A DNA stretch of 64,000 nucleotides from Hydromicrobium sp964415365 (GTDB lineage Bacteria > Actinomycetota > Humimicrobiia > Humimicrobiales > Humimicrobiaceae): positions 1-64,000 of the forward strand of contig CAYPYW010000003.1 of NCBI GenBank assembly GCA_964415365.1, read 5' to 3'. The translations under genes were made by a program, and so were the position numbers. Positions within the stretch are counted from its first letter, which is position 1, and the number at the start of each line of letters is the position of its first letter. The notes beneath the pieces are model-generated. The model did not search any database. It was given only the letters and a program-made list of their open reading frames with translations, and was not told the DNA's origin. Below, one piece after another: positions 7,990 to 15,817 of the stretch.

Positions 7990-8718
7990 ATGAATGATTC
8001 TTTAGTTCATATAGGCACTTCCGGATGGAGTTATGGTCACTGGGCTGGAAGATTTTACCCTGCTGGTTTAAAGAGTAACAATTGGTTGAGTTACTATTCC
8101 AGGGAATTTAACACTGTAGAAATAAACAGCAGTTTTTATCATTTGCCTAAACTACAAACTTTTATCAACTGGAAAAAAAATACAGGAGCTGATTTTCTTT
8201 TCTCGGTAAAGGTTTCCCGGTATATAACCCATATTAAAAGATTTATTGACTGCGGAGAAGCACTTGAAAGGTTGTTTACAGGGGCAAAAGAGCTGGGAGA
8301 GAAATTAGGACCATTTTTATTTCAGCTGCCTCCCAGTCTGAATAAAGATAAGTCCAGACTTGAAAATTTTTTAAAAATACTTCCCAAGGGATATAAATTT
8401 GCATTTGAATTCAGGGATGAAAGCTGGTTCACCAGGGATATATATAATTTACTTAAAAGCGCCGGGTGTGCTATTGTAATTTCAAGCTCTCCCAGGTTTC
8501 CTTACATGGAAGAAATTACAGCAGATTTTTGTTATATAAGGATGCACGGACCTGGGGATCTTTACAGTTCTTGCTACTCAAAAGATGAACTTGAAAAAGT
8601 TGCTTTGTTAATTAAAAAAAATCTGAGAAAGAATATCGAAAATTACGTCTACTTTAATAATGATGCGCAGGGTTATGCAATAGAAAATGCAGGAACATTA
8701 ATAGAGATGGTTTTATGA
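7990..8718 (+). CDS. DUF72 family protein
   Basis: From the ATG at 7990 the protein has 242 residues. DUF72 proteins have a TIM-barrel fold of uncertain biochemical function. The conserved start HIGTSGWSYGHWAGRFYP, the FNTVEINSSFYHLP segment, FLFQLPPS and the FAFEFRDESWF segment are all present, as is YVYFNNDAQGYAIENA at the end. A TTG 48 bases earlier is in frame but adds a hydrophobic stretch not usual for the family, so I choose 7990. The gene stands alone. A decayed copy of its C-terminus lies after the next gene at 10097-10273. Confidence 0.88.
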   Translation: MNDSLVHIGTSGWSYGHWAGRFYPAGLKSNNWLSYYSREFNTVEINSSFYHLPKLQTFINWKKNTGADFLFSVKVSRYITHIKRFIDCGEALERLFTGAKELGEKLGPFLFQLPPSLNKDKSRLENFLKILPKGYKFAFEFRDESWFTRDIYNLLKSAGCAIVISSSPRFPYMEEITADFCYIRMHGPGDLYSSCYSKDELEKVALLIKKNLRKNIENYVYFNNDAQGYAIENAGTLIEMVL

Positions 8719-8740
8719 ATTTATGAAAAATTAGTAACCG

Positions 8741-8769
8741 TATAGACTGTGATTATGTCCATACTTTTT
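8741..8769 (+). repeat. 29-base dispersed repeat, copy 1
   Basis: Identical over 29 bases to 24722-24750. On the minus strand both copies read KKYGHNHSLY inside short open stretches that end soon afterwards, so both look like 3' ends of the same unrecognised gene. Confidence 0.7.
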
Positions 8770-8875
8770 TATGAGCTTAATATCCAGAAGTTTTGATATT
8801 ATTTCTTGGCTAAATTATAATATTTAATTACGTCTTTGATTGTTTTTAAATTCAGACGCAATATAATCAGAATAT

Positions 8876-10096
8876 ATGAGATTTCCTGAAAAATTTATTT
8901 TTGGTACAGCGACATCTGCTTTTCAGATAGAGGGTGGCAGCCAGACAGAATGGAAGGGCTTCAGAGGTGAAGATGGCACCCTGATCGGCAGTGCAATAGA
9001 TCATTATACAAAGTTTAAAGAAGATCTGGATTATATACTGTATCTTGGCAATGCCTACAGATTTTCAATGGACTGGTCAAGGCTTCAGAAAGGTCCCTAC
9101 TTTGAACTCGACAGTGAAGCAGTAAATCATTACAGGATAATATTTGAGACTCTTAAAAAAAATAATAAAAAAGTCTTTCTTGTGCTGCATCATTTTGCAA
9201 ATCCGCTGTGGATGTTTGATACTGGATGCTGGGCTGCCAGGGAATCCCCAGCCTATTTTTTTGATTACGTAAAAAAAGTTTTAGATGTTTTTGGCGATTA
9301 TATAGATATATTAAACACTTTTAATGAACCCAATGCATATGTAAATCTGGCATATTTGTTAAGAACATTTTTACCGAAGAGATTTAATCCTATCTTAAGG
9401 AAGATAGTATTTTCAAACATGGCAAGGGCGCATATGCTCGTCTATGAACACGTAAAAGAGAATTATCCAAAAATAATAACAGGTATTTCACAGGCTCATA
9501 TGACGGCATATCCAATGGATTCTTGTGGTATTTATAACAACATAAAAGGAAATATAATAAAAAAGTTTTTCGATTCTATCCAGCATGAACCATTGCATAA
9601 ATCCTTCATAAAAAATGGCAAATATGCAGACTATATTGGTTTCAGCTATTACGGGAGGATCCCCCTGGAGAAGTACCCCCTTCTTGCATATCAGGAGCGT
9701 GGGAGGAAACGTCTTGATGAATTGGGTATACCTCATGATGATATGTGGGAATTATATCCTGAGGGTATTTATAAACAGATAAAATTCTTTTATGAAAAGT
9801 ATAAAAAATCTGTTCTTATCTGTGAAAATGGTACATGTACAGATGACGATGATCTTAGAAAACTAAACCTTTATAACCATTTAAAGTATGTTAAAAAAGC
9901 TCTGGATGATGGACTGCCTGTTATAGGTTATTTTCACTGGTCGACATTTGATAATTTTGAACTTGCATACGGGCCTTCAAGGAAATTTGGGCTTACATCG
10001 ATTGACTTCAAATCTCCACAGCTTGAAAGAAAAATAAAAGGATCAGGGCATTATTACCATGATATCATAAGTTCAAACACATTAATAAAGTTATAG
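8876..10096 (+). CDS. Glycoside hydrolase family 1 (beta-glucosidase-like)
   Basis: This 406-residue protein hydrolyses beta-glycosides; the exact sugar cannot be read from sequence. Family 1 landmarks are present: N-terminal FIFGTATSAFQIEGG, RFSMDWSRLQ, LVLHHFANPLW, the acid/base glutamate in NTFNEPNAY near residue 160, and the nucleophile glutamate in LICENGT near residue 319. GYFHWSTFDNFELAYG near the end matches the aglycone-site WSxxDNFEW motif. It is shorter than most family members (about 440-480) but both catalytic residues are kept. No signal peptide is visible, so it acts in the cytoplasm. It is monocistronic and flanked by DUF72 sequences. Confidence 0.9.
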   Translation: MRFPEKFIFGTATSAFQIEGGSQTEWKGFRGEDGTLIGSAIDHYTKFKEDLDYILYLGNAYRFSMDWSRLQKGPYFELDSEAVNHYRIIFETLKKNNKKVFLVLHHFANPLWMFDTGCWAARESPAYFFDYVKKVLDVFGDYIDILNTFNEPNAYVNLAYLLRTFLPKRFNPILRKIVFSNMARAHMLVYEHVKENYPKIITGISQAHMTAYPMDSCGIYNNIKGNIIKKFFDSIQHEPLHKSFIKNGKYADYIGFSYYGRIPLEKYPLLAYQERGRKRLDELGIPHDDMWELYPEGIYKQIKFFYEKYKKSVLICENGTCTDDDDLRKLNLYNHLKYVKKALDDGLPVIGYFHWSTFDNFELAYGPSRKFGLTSIDFKSPQLERKIKGSGHYYHDIISSNTLIKL

Positions 10097-10273
10097 GCAA
10101 AAGCAAGAGCTGCTGTAAGTAAAAAAAGTGAAGAGGAAATAGGTAGTCTGATAGATCATATGATAAAGAATGATAAGCTGTTTGCCACTTTTGAAAATTA
10201 TGTCTACTTTAATAATGATATGCAGGGTTATGTAATAGGAAGTGCAGGAACATTAATAGAGATGGTTTTGTGA
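10097..10273 (+). pseudogene. DUF72 C-terminal remnant
   Basis: The 58 codons directly after the GH1 stop codon, in the same frame, end with ENYVYFNNDMQGYVIGSAG and LIEMVL. These match the last residues of the DUF72 protein at 7990-8718 (ENYVYFNNDAQGYAIENAG, LIEMVL). The upstream part (SKKSEEEIGSLIDHMIKN) is a diverged match to its preceding helix. There is no start codon or N-terminal three quarters, so this is a truncated duplicate. Confidence 0.8.
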
Positions 10274-10435
10274 ATTTGGTCTTTTTCTTTTTTATTCTTC
10301 TATTTCACTTGTTTTTTACTTCAGTATCATTATCCAGGACATTAACTGAATCAGGTAATCTCTAGTTATATCTACTTTTGTTTGTATATAGGTGAGTGAG
10401 CAAGAGAGAAGGAAATTCTTATAAGTGATTCTTAT

Positions 10436-10710
10436 TTAAACAGTTCTTTTTTCTAGAAGATCGCCTTCAATATATTGATGGATTATTCCCGAGATCAAAG
10501 TTTGATAGGGAATACCCTTTTCCATAGCTTTTTTTGAATTCCTATATAATCATGTTCGTATATACGAATAGTAATCCGGCTATTCTTCCTGAAAGTGTTT
10601 TTAGCTATTCTTTTTACTTTTTCTAACTCTTCTCCTGTAGGATGTTTTGCCTTTAACTTTCCCTTTTCATATAAGTCCAGTATATTTTTTTCTTCCCTAT
10701 CTAATTTCAT
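10436..10710 (-). pseudogene. BrnA-like antitoxin, frameshifted
   Basis: The open frame from ATG 10710 gives 71 residues (starting MKLDREEKNILDLYEKGKLK) and ends early. If one A is added to the seven-A run (plus-strand T run 10529-10535), the frame continues as KAMEKGIPYQTLISGIIHQY and on to a stop at 10436-10438. This is the usual BrnA/CopG-like ending. The start codon follows the toxin gene stop by one base, the usual toxin-then-antitoxin order. Either a real one-base deletion or a sequencing error in the homopolymer explains it. Confidence 0.75.
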
Positions 10711-10711
10711 T

Positions 10712-10989
10712 TTATTTCTCCAATTCCTTTTTATAATCTCTTGTTGCTTTTCTGCTTGGGATTATTGTTTTTAGAAAAATTCTTTTTTCTTCCTTTACAC
10801 AAGGAACTAAATATATATAATCATTGATTTGTACAAAGTATATTTTTTGCCCCGGGTATTTTCTTGATCCAGATGGACCAATATTTTCCAAAGGTCTCTC
10901 CTAGATAAATGAAATATAATTATCTCAAAAGATATCCTCCTATTCTCTTTTAGCCATTCATTTTTTTCTGGATTCCATTCGAATATCAT
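10712..10989 (-). pseudogene. BrnT-like ribonuclease toxin, frameshifted
   Basis: From ATG 10989 the protein begins MIFEWNPEKNEWLKENRRIS, a BrnT-type start, and keeps the family frame through HLDQEN. Restoring one A in the four-A run (plus-strand T run 10859-10862) gives KYPGQKIYFVQINDYIYLVP followed by KRIFLKTIIPSRKATRDY, the classic BrnT C-terminus, ending at a stop at 10712-10714. As sequenced, the protein is cut at 60 residues. BrnT is an RNase-fold toxin neutralised by BrnA, encoded one base downstream. Confidence 0.78.
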
Positions 10990-11249
10990 GAGATAATCAT
11001 ATATTTAATGTGTGTACATCATCAAGATTAATTATCCAGGTTTTTAAAGGTGAATTTCCCTGCACAGAGATAATTCAATAGTTTTTAAATAAACACTTAT
11101 ATAATACCTACGTATTGTTTTAATCATCTTAGGTATCATTAATAGGAGATGTGTGCTTCAGGCTGCCCCAAATTACAAAATTTCGAACCAATTTTTAAAA
11201 TGTATAATTAATTTGAAAAAATTATCCCAAAAATCCAGCTTATTTTTAT

Positions 11250-11558
11250 TCAGTTTTGTAAAACATGTATATTAGTAACTTTATGTATTTTATTCAGTTC
11301 AGATTTAATTTTTTGCATTTCTTCTCTTAAATCAAACTCGTCCTGTATTCCCATCCAGAAGTCTGCAGAATTACCAAAATATTTAGATAATCGTAAAGCA
11401 GTATCTGCAGTTATTCTTCTCTTTCCTAAAAGGATTTGTGAAACTCTTGTTGCAGGCATGCCGGTGTCCTTGGAGAGCCTGTAAGCACTGATTTTTAACG
11501 GTTTTAGAAATTCCTCCAGTAGAATTTCACCCGGTGTTATATTATTAATTTTTTTCAT
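11250..11558 (-). CDS. higA: HigA family antitoxin
   Basis: The 102-residue protein starts with the HigA signature ITPGEILLEEFLKPL. A helix-turn-helix of the XRE type covers roughly residues 20-62 (AYRLSKDTGMPATRVSQILLGKR, ITADTALRLSKYFGNSADFWMG). HigA neutralises the HigB ribosome-dependent nuclease and represses its own operon. Its ATG overlaps the stop of the truncated higB upstream (ATGA). The antitoxin is intact although its toxin is not. Confidence 0.9.
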   Translation of the reverse strand: MKKINNITPGEILLEEFLKPLKISAYRLSKDTGMPATRVSQILLGKRRITADTALRLSKYFGNSADFWMGIQDEFDLREEMQKIKSELNKIHKVTNIHVLQN

Positions 11559-11683
11559 ATTCTCTTCTCCTTAATGATTATAAGTTTTCTAAGTCCAATT
11601 CTTTGTATATCTCTTGGAAACTTCTTAGAGTATTGCTGATTCCAAATCTTTTCAGTTTCCCTGTCGTGGAATGAAATAATCAT
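11555..11683 (-). pseudogene. higB: HigB toxin, internally deleted
   Basis: A 42-codon frame begins MIISFHDRETEKIWNQQYSK, followed by KFPRDIQRIGLRKLII. This is the N-terminal half of HigB. It then runs straight into KEKRI and the stop that overlaps the higA start. The last codons are in fact the higA Shine-Dalgarno region (AAGGAGAAGAG). About half of the toxin, including the expected C-terminal catalytic residues, is missing, so a clean deletion of some 50 codons is likely. The product should be inactive. Confidence 0.82.
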
Positions 11684-11690
11684 GTGTGTA

Positions 11691-11711
11691 TAATAACGTA
11701 TTGCGTTATTA
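11691..11711. promoter_or_regulatory. Putative higBA operator
   Basis: An inverted repeat with perfect eight-base arms (TAATAACG, 11691-11698; CGTTATTA, 11704-11711) and a five-base spacer lies seven bases upstream of the higB start codon. The placement suits autoregulation by HigA. Confidence 0.55.
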
Positions 11712-11926
11712 ATGTCAAAGGTTAATATATTTAAAAAGCTTATGTCAACTTTAATTGGCCATAGTGAACAAAGATAACCATTATTGCAAGTCCAAATAAG
11801 ATATTTTTTATAACAGAACTGAGTTTTTAAAATTTATTTATTTTACTAGCTATTCAAATGGCTGAACAGCCATTAATTATAAATTTAGATAGTAAATAGA
11901 AAAAAATCACAAGACTTAAAAATATT

Positions 11927-11985
11927 TTGACAAACAAAAATTTTTATATTATTATTCTTAACGTTAAGATAAAAACGTTAAGAAT
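11927..11985 (+). promoter_or_regulatory. Promoter and palindromic operator of the LacI-type regulator
   Basis: TTGACA (11927-11932) and TATTAT (11950-11955) are 17 bases apart, a near-consensus promoter. A perfect inverted repeat with 12-base arms follows: ATTCTTAACGTT (11954-11965) and AACGTTAAGAAT (11974-11985). It overlaps the -10 box and the start point. The first arm sits in its own 12-base palindrome CTTAACGTTAAG (11957-11968). AACGTT with a central CG is typical of LacI-family operators, so self-repression by the gene at 12013 is likely. Confidence 0.72.
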
Positions 11986-12012
11986 TAAAATTTGAGTTAT
12001 TTTTTATAAAGA

Positions 12013-13044
12013 ATGATTAAAAAAACCTCAAATATAAAAGATGTAGCCATGAAGGCGGGAGTATCAGCAACAACAGTTTCAGCATATCTGCATAAAAGTG
12101 CGCCTATAAAAAAGGAAACGGCTGTAAAGATTAAAGAGGCCATAAATGAATTAGGGTATGTTCCTAATTATATGGCTAGGGGCTTGAGACAAAAGAAAAC
12201 TTATACAATTGGATTAATAGTCGGAAATGTTCTGTCTCAATTTTATTCAGTAATAGCAAAAGCTGTAGAAGATACTGCATTAAAATATGGTTACAATTTA
12301 ATTCTATGTAACGGAGACGATGATCCTAAGAAAGAAAAGAAGTATCTTGATATCCTTAGGTCAAGAGTAGATGGTATTCTATTAATCCCAACAGGGAAAA
12401 ATCAAGATTATATAAATACACTTGTTGAATTAGGCATGAAAATAGTTCTGTTAGATAGACTGGTAGAAAATGTTAATTGTGACGCAGTAATTATTGATAA
12501 TGAAAAGGCTAGTTATGATGCAGTAAAATTTATTATATCTCAAGGATATAAGAGAATTAGCATTATTAATGGCCCAGATGAATTGAAAACTGGACACGAG
12601 AGATTGGAAGGATATCTAAAGGCATTGAAAGATGGAAATATACAAAAAGATGAAAATTTTATAAAGATCGGCAATTTTAAAAGAGAAACTGGGATAAAGC
12701 ACTGTGAGGAATTATTAAATCTCAAAAGTAGGCCAGAAGCTATTTTTACAACAAATCTGGAGATAACCCTTGGTGCACTAATTGCAATAAAAAAAATAGG
12801 ATTAAAAATCCCTGATGATATTGCAATAGTTGGTTTTGATGATTCGGAGACATTAGAATATTGGGAGCCTCCAATTACTGTAGTAGCACAACCTGTTTAT
12901 GATTTAGGCAGTATCTCCACTGAGTTGTTAGTTAAGAATATCGAAAGAAAATCAAAAAAAAGTAAAAAAGTAGAAATAGTAACTCTAAGCACGATCTTTA
13001 AAGAAAGATTTTCTACAATAATTGATAATAAGTCTGCTAAATAG
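12013..13044 (+). CDS. LacI family transcriptional regulator
   Basis: The protein has 343 residues. The helix-turn-helix (IKDVAMKAGVSATTVSAYLH) occupies about residues 8-27, with the hinge YVPNYMARGLR after it, then a periplasmic-binding-protein-like sensor domain (TIGLIVGNVLSQFYSVIAKA onwards; IAIVGFDDSE near residue 276). Such regulators release DNA on binding a sugar or sugar derivative. It precedes an ABC transporter and catabolic genes on the same strand, so it probably controls them. A large palindrome lies at its own promoter. No strong ribosome-binding site is visible. Confidence 0.92.
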   Translation: MIKKTSNIKDVAMKAGVSATTVSAYLHKSAPIKKETAVKIKEAINELGYVPNYMARGLRQKKTYTIGLIVGNVLSQFYSVIAKAVEDTALKYGYNLILCNGDDDPKKEKKYLDILRSRVDGILLIPTGKNQDYINTLVELGMKIVLLDRLVENVNCDAVIIDNEKASYDAVKFIISQGYKRISIINGPDELKTGHERLEGYLKALKDGNIQKDENFIKIGNFKRETGIKHCEELLNLKSRPEAIFTTNLEITLGALIAIKKIGLKIPDDIAIVGFDDSETLEYWEPPITVVAQPVYDLGSISTELLVKNIERKSKKSKKVEIVTLSTIFKERFSTIIDNKSAK

Positions 13045-13336
13045 AATGAGAAATTTATGTGTTCAAGAAAAGGAGTTTAAAAGAGTATTTTAAAACATTA
13101 TGTTCTGACCACTCTATGTGGTGTGTGTTCTATAATTCATTTATGAATTTTCAAAATAAGGAGGTGAGAGTAAGAATCTTAGTGGTCAGTAATCGATATT
13201 TGTTGAAAGGAGGCGATATTGAAAAATGTGAGATTTGTTTAAAGCAATGGTTGCACATAGGGTCGATTATAAATCATTACTAAAACAAATCTCGACTGTA
13301 TTTTAGCATAATTTCGTTATAAGGAGGGGATTCTGG
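13045..13336 (+). other. Intergenic region between the regulator and the transporter genes
   Basis: This 292-base stretch has one open frame from a GTG at 13059, but its composition and lack of recognisable similarity do not support a gene. I see no second copy of the AACGTT operator and no clear terminator. AAGGAGG at the end is the ribosome-binding site of the next gene. Confidence 0.4.
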
Positions 13337-14815
13337 ATGAAAAAAACAATTATTTTATTACTAGCTATCATAACTGTAGTTGCTATGACTTGTTTTGGAG
13401 TTGGCTGTAAAAAAACTGTAACAACTGAGACTACTACAACAGCCACTGAAGCTACAGAGGAAGTAACCGCAGTAGAGGAAACGAAAGAGATTGCAAATGA
13501 ATATTCGTTGTATACCTGGTCAGGTGCTGAAGGAACTCAAGTTTCAAATATGGCAAAGTATTGGAATGACAATTTTGGTCCTAAATATGGGTTTAAAGTA
13601 AACGTTGTCCAATTAGGACGTGATGAATTCTTTACAAAGATGGTTACCATGATTACAAGTAAGTCAGATACTTGGCATTCCTTTATGGTTTTTAACTTCT
13701 TTGTAAGCACTTTTGCTGATGCTGGATTACTCGCCCCAGTAGATAAATATTATGATGATCCTGAAATTTTTCTTCCTACTTATACAATGCCATTAAAGAG
13801 TGCTCAGGACATGCTCTCATACGGGGGTTCTACTTATGGATTCCCGCAGGTAGTGGTGTCCGAAGGACTCTTAAGATATAGGTCAGATCTAATTGAGCAG
13901 CTATTGACAGATGAAAGTTGGAAAGCTAAATATAGTGAACTCGCAATGGATAACTTAGGGAAGGAATTAGAACCCAAGCAACCTATCGATTGGGATTGGG
14001 ATGACTATTTAGCAACAGCAATATTTTTTACAAAGAAGTATAATCCTGATTCACCAACAGAATTTGGTACGGTTTTTGAAGGATTATCTGAGAGTGGTGT
14101 TCAGTTTCCTGCATTTTTTTATGAATTTTTAGTAAGTTTTGGCGGAACTCTAGTTAAAGACGGGAAAGCTGTACTTAATTCTGATAAAGGTTTACAAGCT
14201 CTCAGTTACTTACTTGATTTAAGAAGAAAATATGAAGTTGTACCTGCAGATGTTCATAGATATGAGGCATTTGAGGAGGTTGCGGCTTTTCAATCAGGAA
14301 AAGTTGCTATGGGATTAGATTGGGATTGGGACACTACATACTTAGCTAGTCAGGATGAATCACCCTTAATATGGGACAAAATGAAAGAAACTTTACCACC
14401 AAAAGGTCCTGGAGGACGAGCTGCCTATGTGCAGGAATTTGGATGGGTGATTAATAACTACATATCTGAAGAAGCAAAGAATGATATGGCTAAATTTCTA
14501 TCATTTGCTTCTTCTAGCAAAGAAGGTGTTCTAGAATCTCTTAAAGTTGGTATACCAGCTGGAGTATATGTCCCTGAACTATTGACTGAGGAAGAAGGAT
14601 TTAGCAAAACAGAAATTGACCACTACAATTTTTATTACAATGAATTACTGTCAGGAGATGAGGTTCAGGCAGTTTATTGGCCTCTTGTTGTTAATGCTGA
14701 GCAAATATATAGCACTATGGCCAAAACCTTAGGTAGGGCTTTGGCTGGAGAGATAGTTTATGACGAAGCTCTGAATATAATGGAAAAAGATATAAATGAT
14801 GCTCTAGCAAAGTAG
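13337..14815 (+). CDS. Sugar ABC transporter substrate-binding lipoprotein
   Basis: The 492-residue protein has a signal peptide ending in the lipobox GVGC (Cys24), then a Thr/Glu-rich linker and a family 1 extracellular solute-binding domain (YTWSGAEGTQVSNMAKYWND at about residue 57). It captures a carbohydrate outside the membrane and delivers it to the permeases encoded downstream. It is somewhat longer than common sugar-binding proteins. AAGGAGGGG precedes the ATG. A stable hairpin (14827-14863) follows the stop, so this gene may be expressed more strongly than the permeases. The sugar is unknown. Confidence 0.9.
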   Translation: MKKTIILLLAIITVVAMTCFGVGCKKTVTTETTTTATEATEEVTAVEETKEIANEYSLYTWSGAEGTQVSNMAKYWNDNFGPKYGFKVNVVQLGRDEFFTKMVTMITSKSDTWHSFMVFNFFVSTFADAGLLAPVDKYYDDPEIFLPTYTMPLKSAQDMLSYGGSTYGFPQVVVSEGLLRYRSDLIEQLLTDESWKAKYSELAMDNLGKELEPKQPIDWDWDDYLATAIFFTKKYNPDSPTEFGTVFEGLSESGVQFPAFFYEFLVSFGGTLVKDGKAVLNSDKGLQALSYLLDLRRKYEVVPADVHRYEAFEEVAAFQSGKVAMGLDWDWDTTYLASQDESPLIWDKMKETLPPKGPGGRAAYVQEFGWVINNYISEEAKNDMAKFLSFASSSKEGVLESLKVGIPAGVYVPELLTEEEGFSKTEIDHYNFYYNELLSGDEVQAVYWPLVVNAEQIYSTMAKTLGRALAGEIVYDEALNIMEKDINDALAK

Positions 14816-14826
14816 TTTTTTGAACA

Positions 14827-14863
14827 CTTGGGAGGGTGTAATTAATTCTGTTTCCCTCCCAAG
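14827..14863 (+). other. Intercistronic RNA hairpin after the binding-protein gene
   Basis: CTTGGGAGGG (14827-14836) and CCCTCCCAAG (14854-14863) form a perfect ten-pair stem with a 17-base loop. No T-run follows, so it is more likely a transcript 3'-end protector or partial terminator than a full terminator. Confidence 0.65.
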
Positions 14864-14925
14864 AGAAAATTCTTGAATTCTATACAAGTGGGGTAATGTG
14901 AGAATATATAGATATTGGAGGTAGA

Positions 14926-15813
14926 ATGTTCTATAAAAGAAGAAATATGGAAGGAATAATGTATGTGGGTCCAGTGGTTATTATTCTGTTTGTGTTTACT
15001 ATATACCCACTTGTTTATTCTCTTTACTATAGCTTTTTTGATATAAGTGGTTGGAATGTTGCAGGAGCCAACTTTGTTGGACTATCAAACTATTATAAAA
15101 TTCTAACAGATTCACTTTTCACGAACTCATTAAAATTTACTGCCTTATACACTATTTTAGCATTGGTTATTGAATTACCTATAGGAATAGTCTTGGCTTT
15201 CTTGGTAAATGAGTTAGCAAAAACAAAGCCGAGATTGGTTAAAGTTCTGACTATATTTATCTTAATACCTATACTTTTCCCAGGTGTAGCTACAGCTACG
15301 ATGTTTCGTTTAATGTTAAATGACCTTGTAGGCATAATACCATATTTAGTAAAATTAATTTTTGGCACTCAAATTTCCCTGGTATCATCCCCATTGACAG
15401 CTACCTTGGTCCTACTGTCAGTTGATGTATGGCAATGGACATCTTTTTTCTTCCTTTTGATGTATGCTAGTTTTAGGTCAATACCACTAGAAATAACAGA
15501 AGCAGCTGAAATAGATGGGGCTAGTAAATGGCGAATAATTAAGAATATATCTGTACCTATTTCAAAATTTGTTATTATAGTTGCACTTGTGTTAAGAGGA
15601 ATCTGGTTATTCAGGTCATTTGAAGTTCCTAGGATATTAACTGGAGGTGGACCTGGCACAGCAACTCGTACAGTAAGTATGCAAATCTATCAATACACTT
15701 TCAATGAGGGCTTACTTGGTAAAGGTGGTGCAGCAACTATAATGACCATTATAGTTATAAACATAGTGGCATTTTTGTATTTTAAATTTTTGAATGCTGA
15801 ACGAAAGGGTTAG
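14926..15813 (+). CDS. Sugar ABC transporter permease (MalF/UgpA type)
   Basis: The 295-residue membrane protein has six predicted transmembrane segments, starting with GPVVIILFVFTIYPLVYSLY. The cytoplasmic EAA loop that contacts the ATPase reads EAAEIDGASKWRIIKNISVP (about residues 189-208). TGGGPGTATRT near residue 243 is typical of the MalF/UgpA subfamily. A GGAGG ribosome-binding site is present. It pairs with the permease encoded five bases downstream. No ATPase gene follows. Confidence 0.93.
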   Translation: MFYKRRNMEGIMYVGPVVIILFVFTIYPLVYSLYYSFFDISGWNVAGANFVGLSNYYKILTDSLFTNSLKFTALYTILALVIELPIGIVLAFLVNELAKTKPRLVKVLTIFILIPILFPGVATATMFRLMLNDLVGIIPYLVKLIFGTQISLVSSPLTATLVLLSVDVWQWTSFFFLLMYASFRSIPLEITEAAEIDGASKWRIIKNISVPISKFVIIVALVLRGIWLFRSFEVPRILTGGGPGTATRTVSMQIYQYTFNEGLLGKGGAATIMTIIVINIVAFLYFKFLNAERKG

Positions 15814-15817
15814 TTGT

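Noticed and set aside
10097..10273. C-terminal extension of the GH1 protein by stop-codon read-through
   Set aside because: The in-frame segment matches the end of DUF72, not any GH1 C-terminus, so in-frame joining is probably chance.
13059..13283. A 74-residue gene between the LacI and binding-protein genes
   Set aside because: It has a GTG start, an unlikely amino acid make-up and no recognisable domain; AAGGAGG stretches inside it look like chance.
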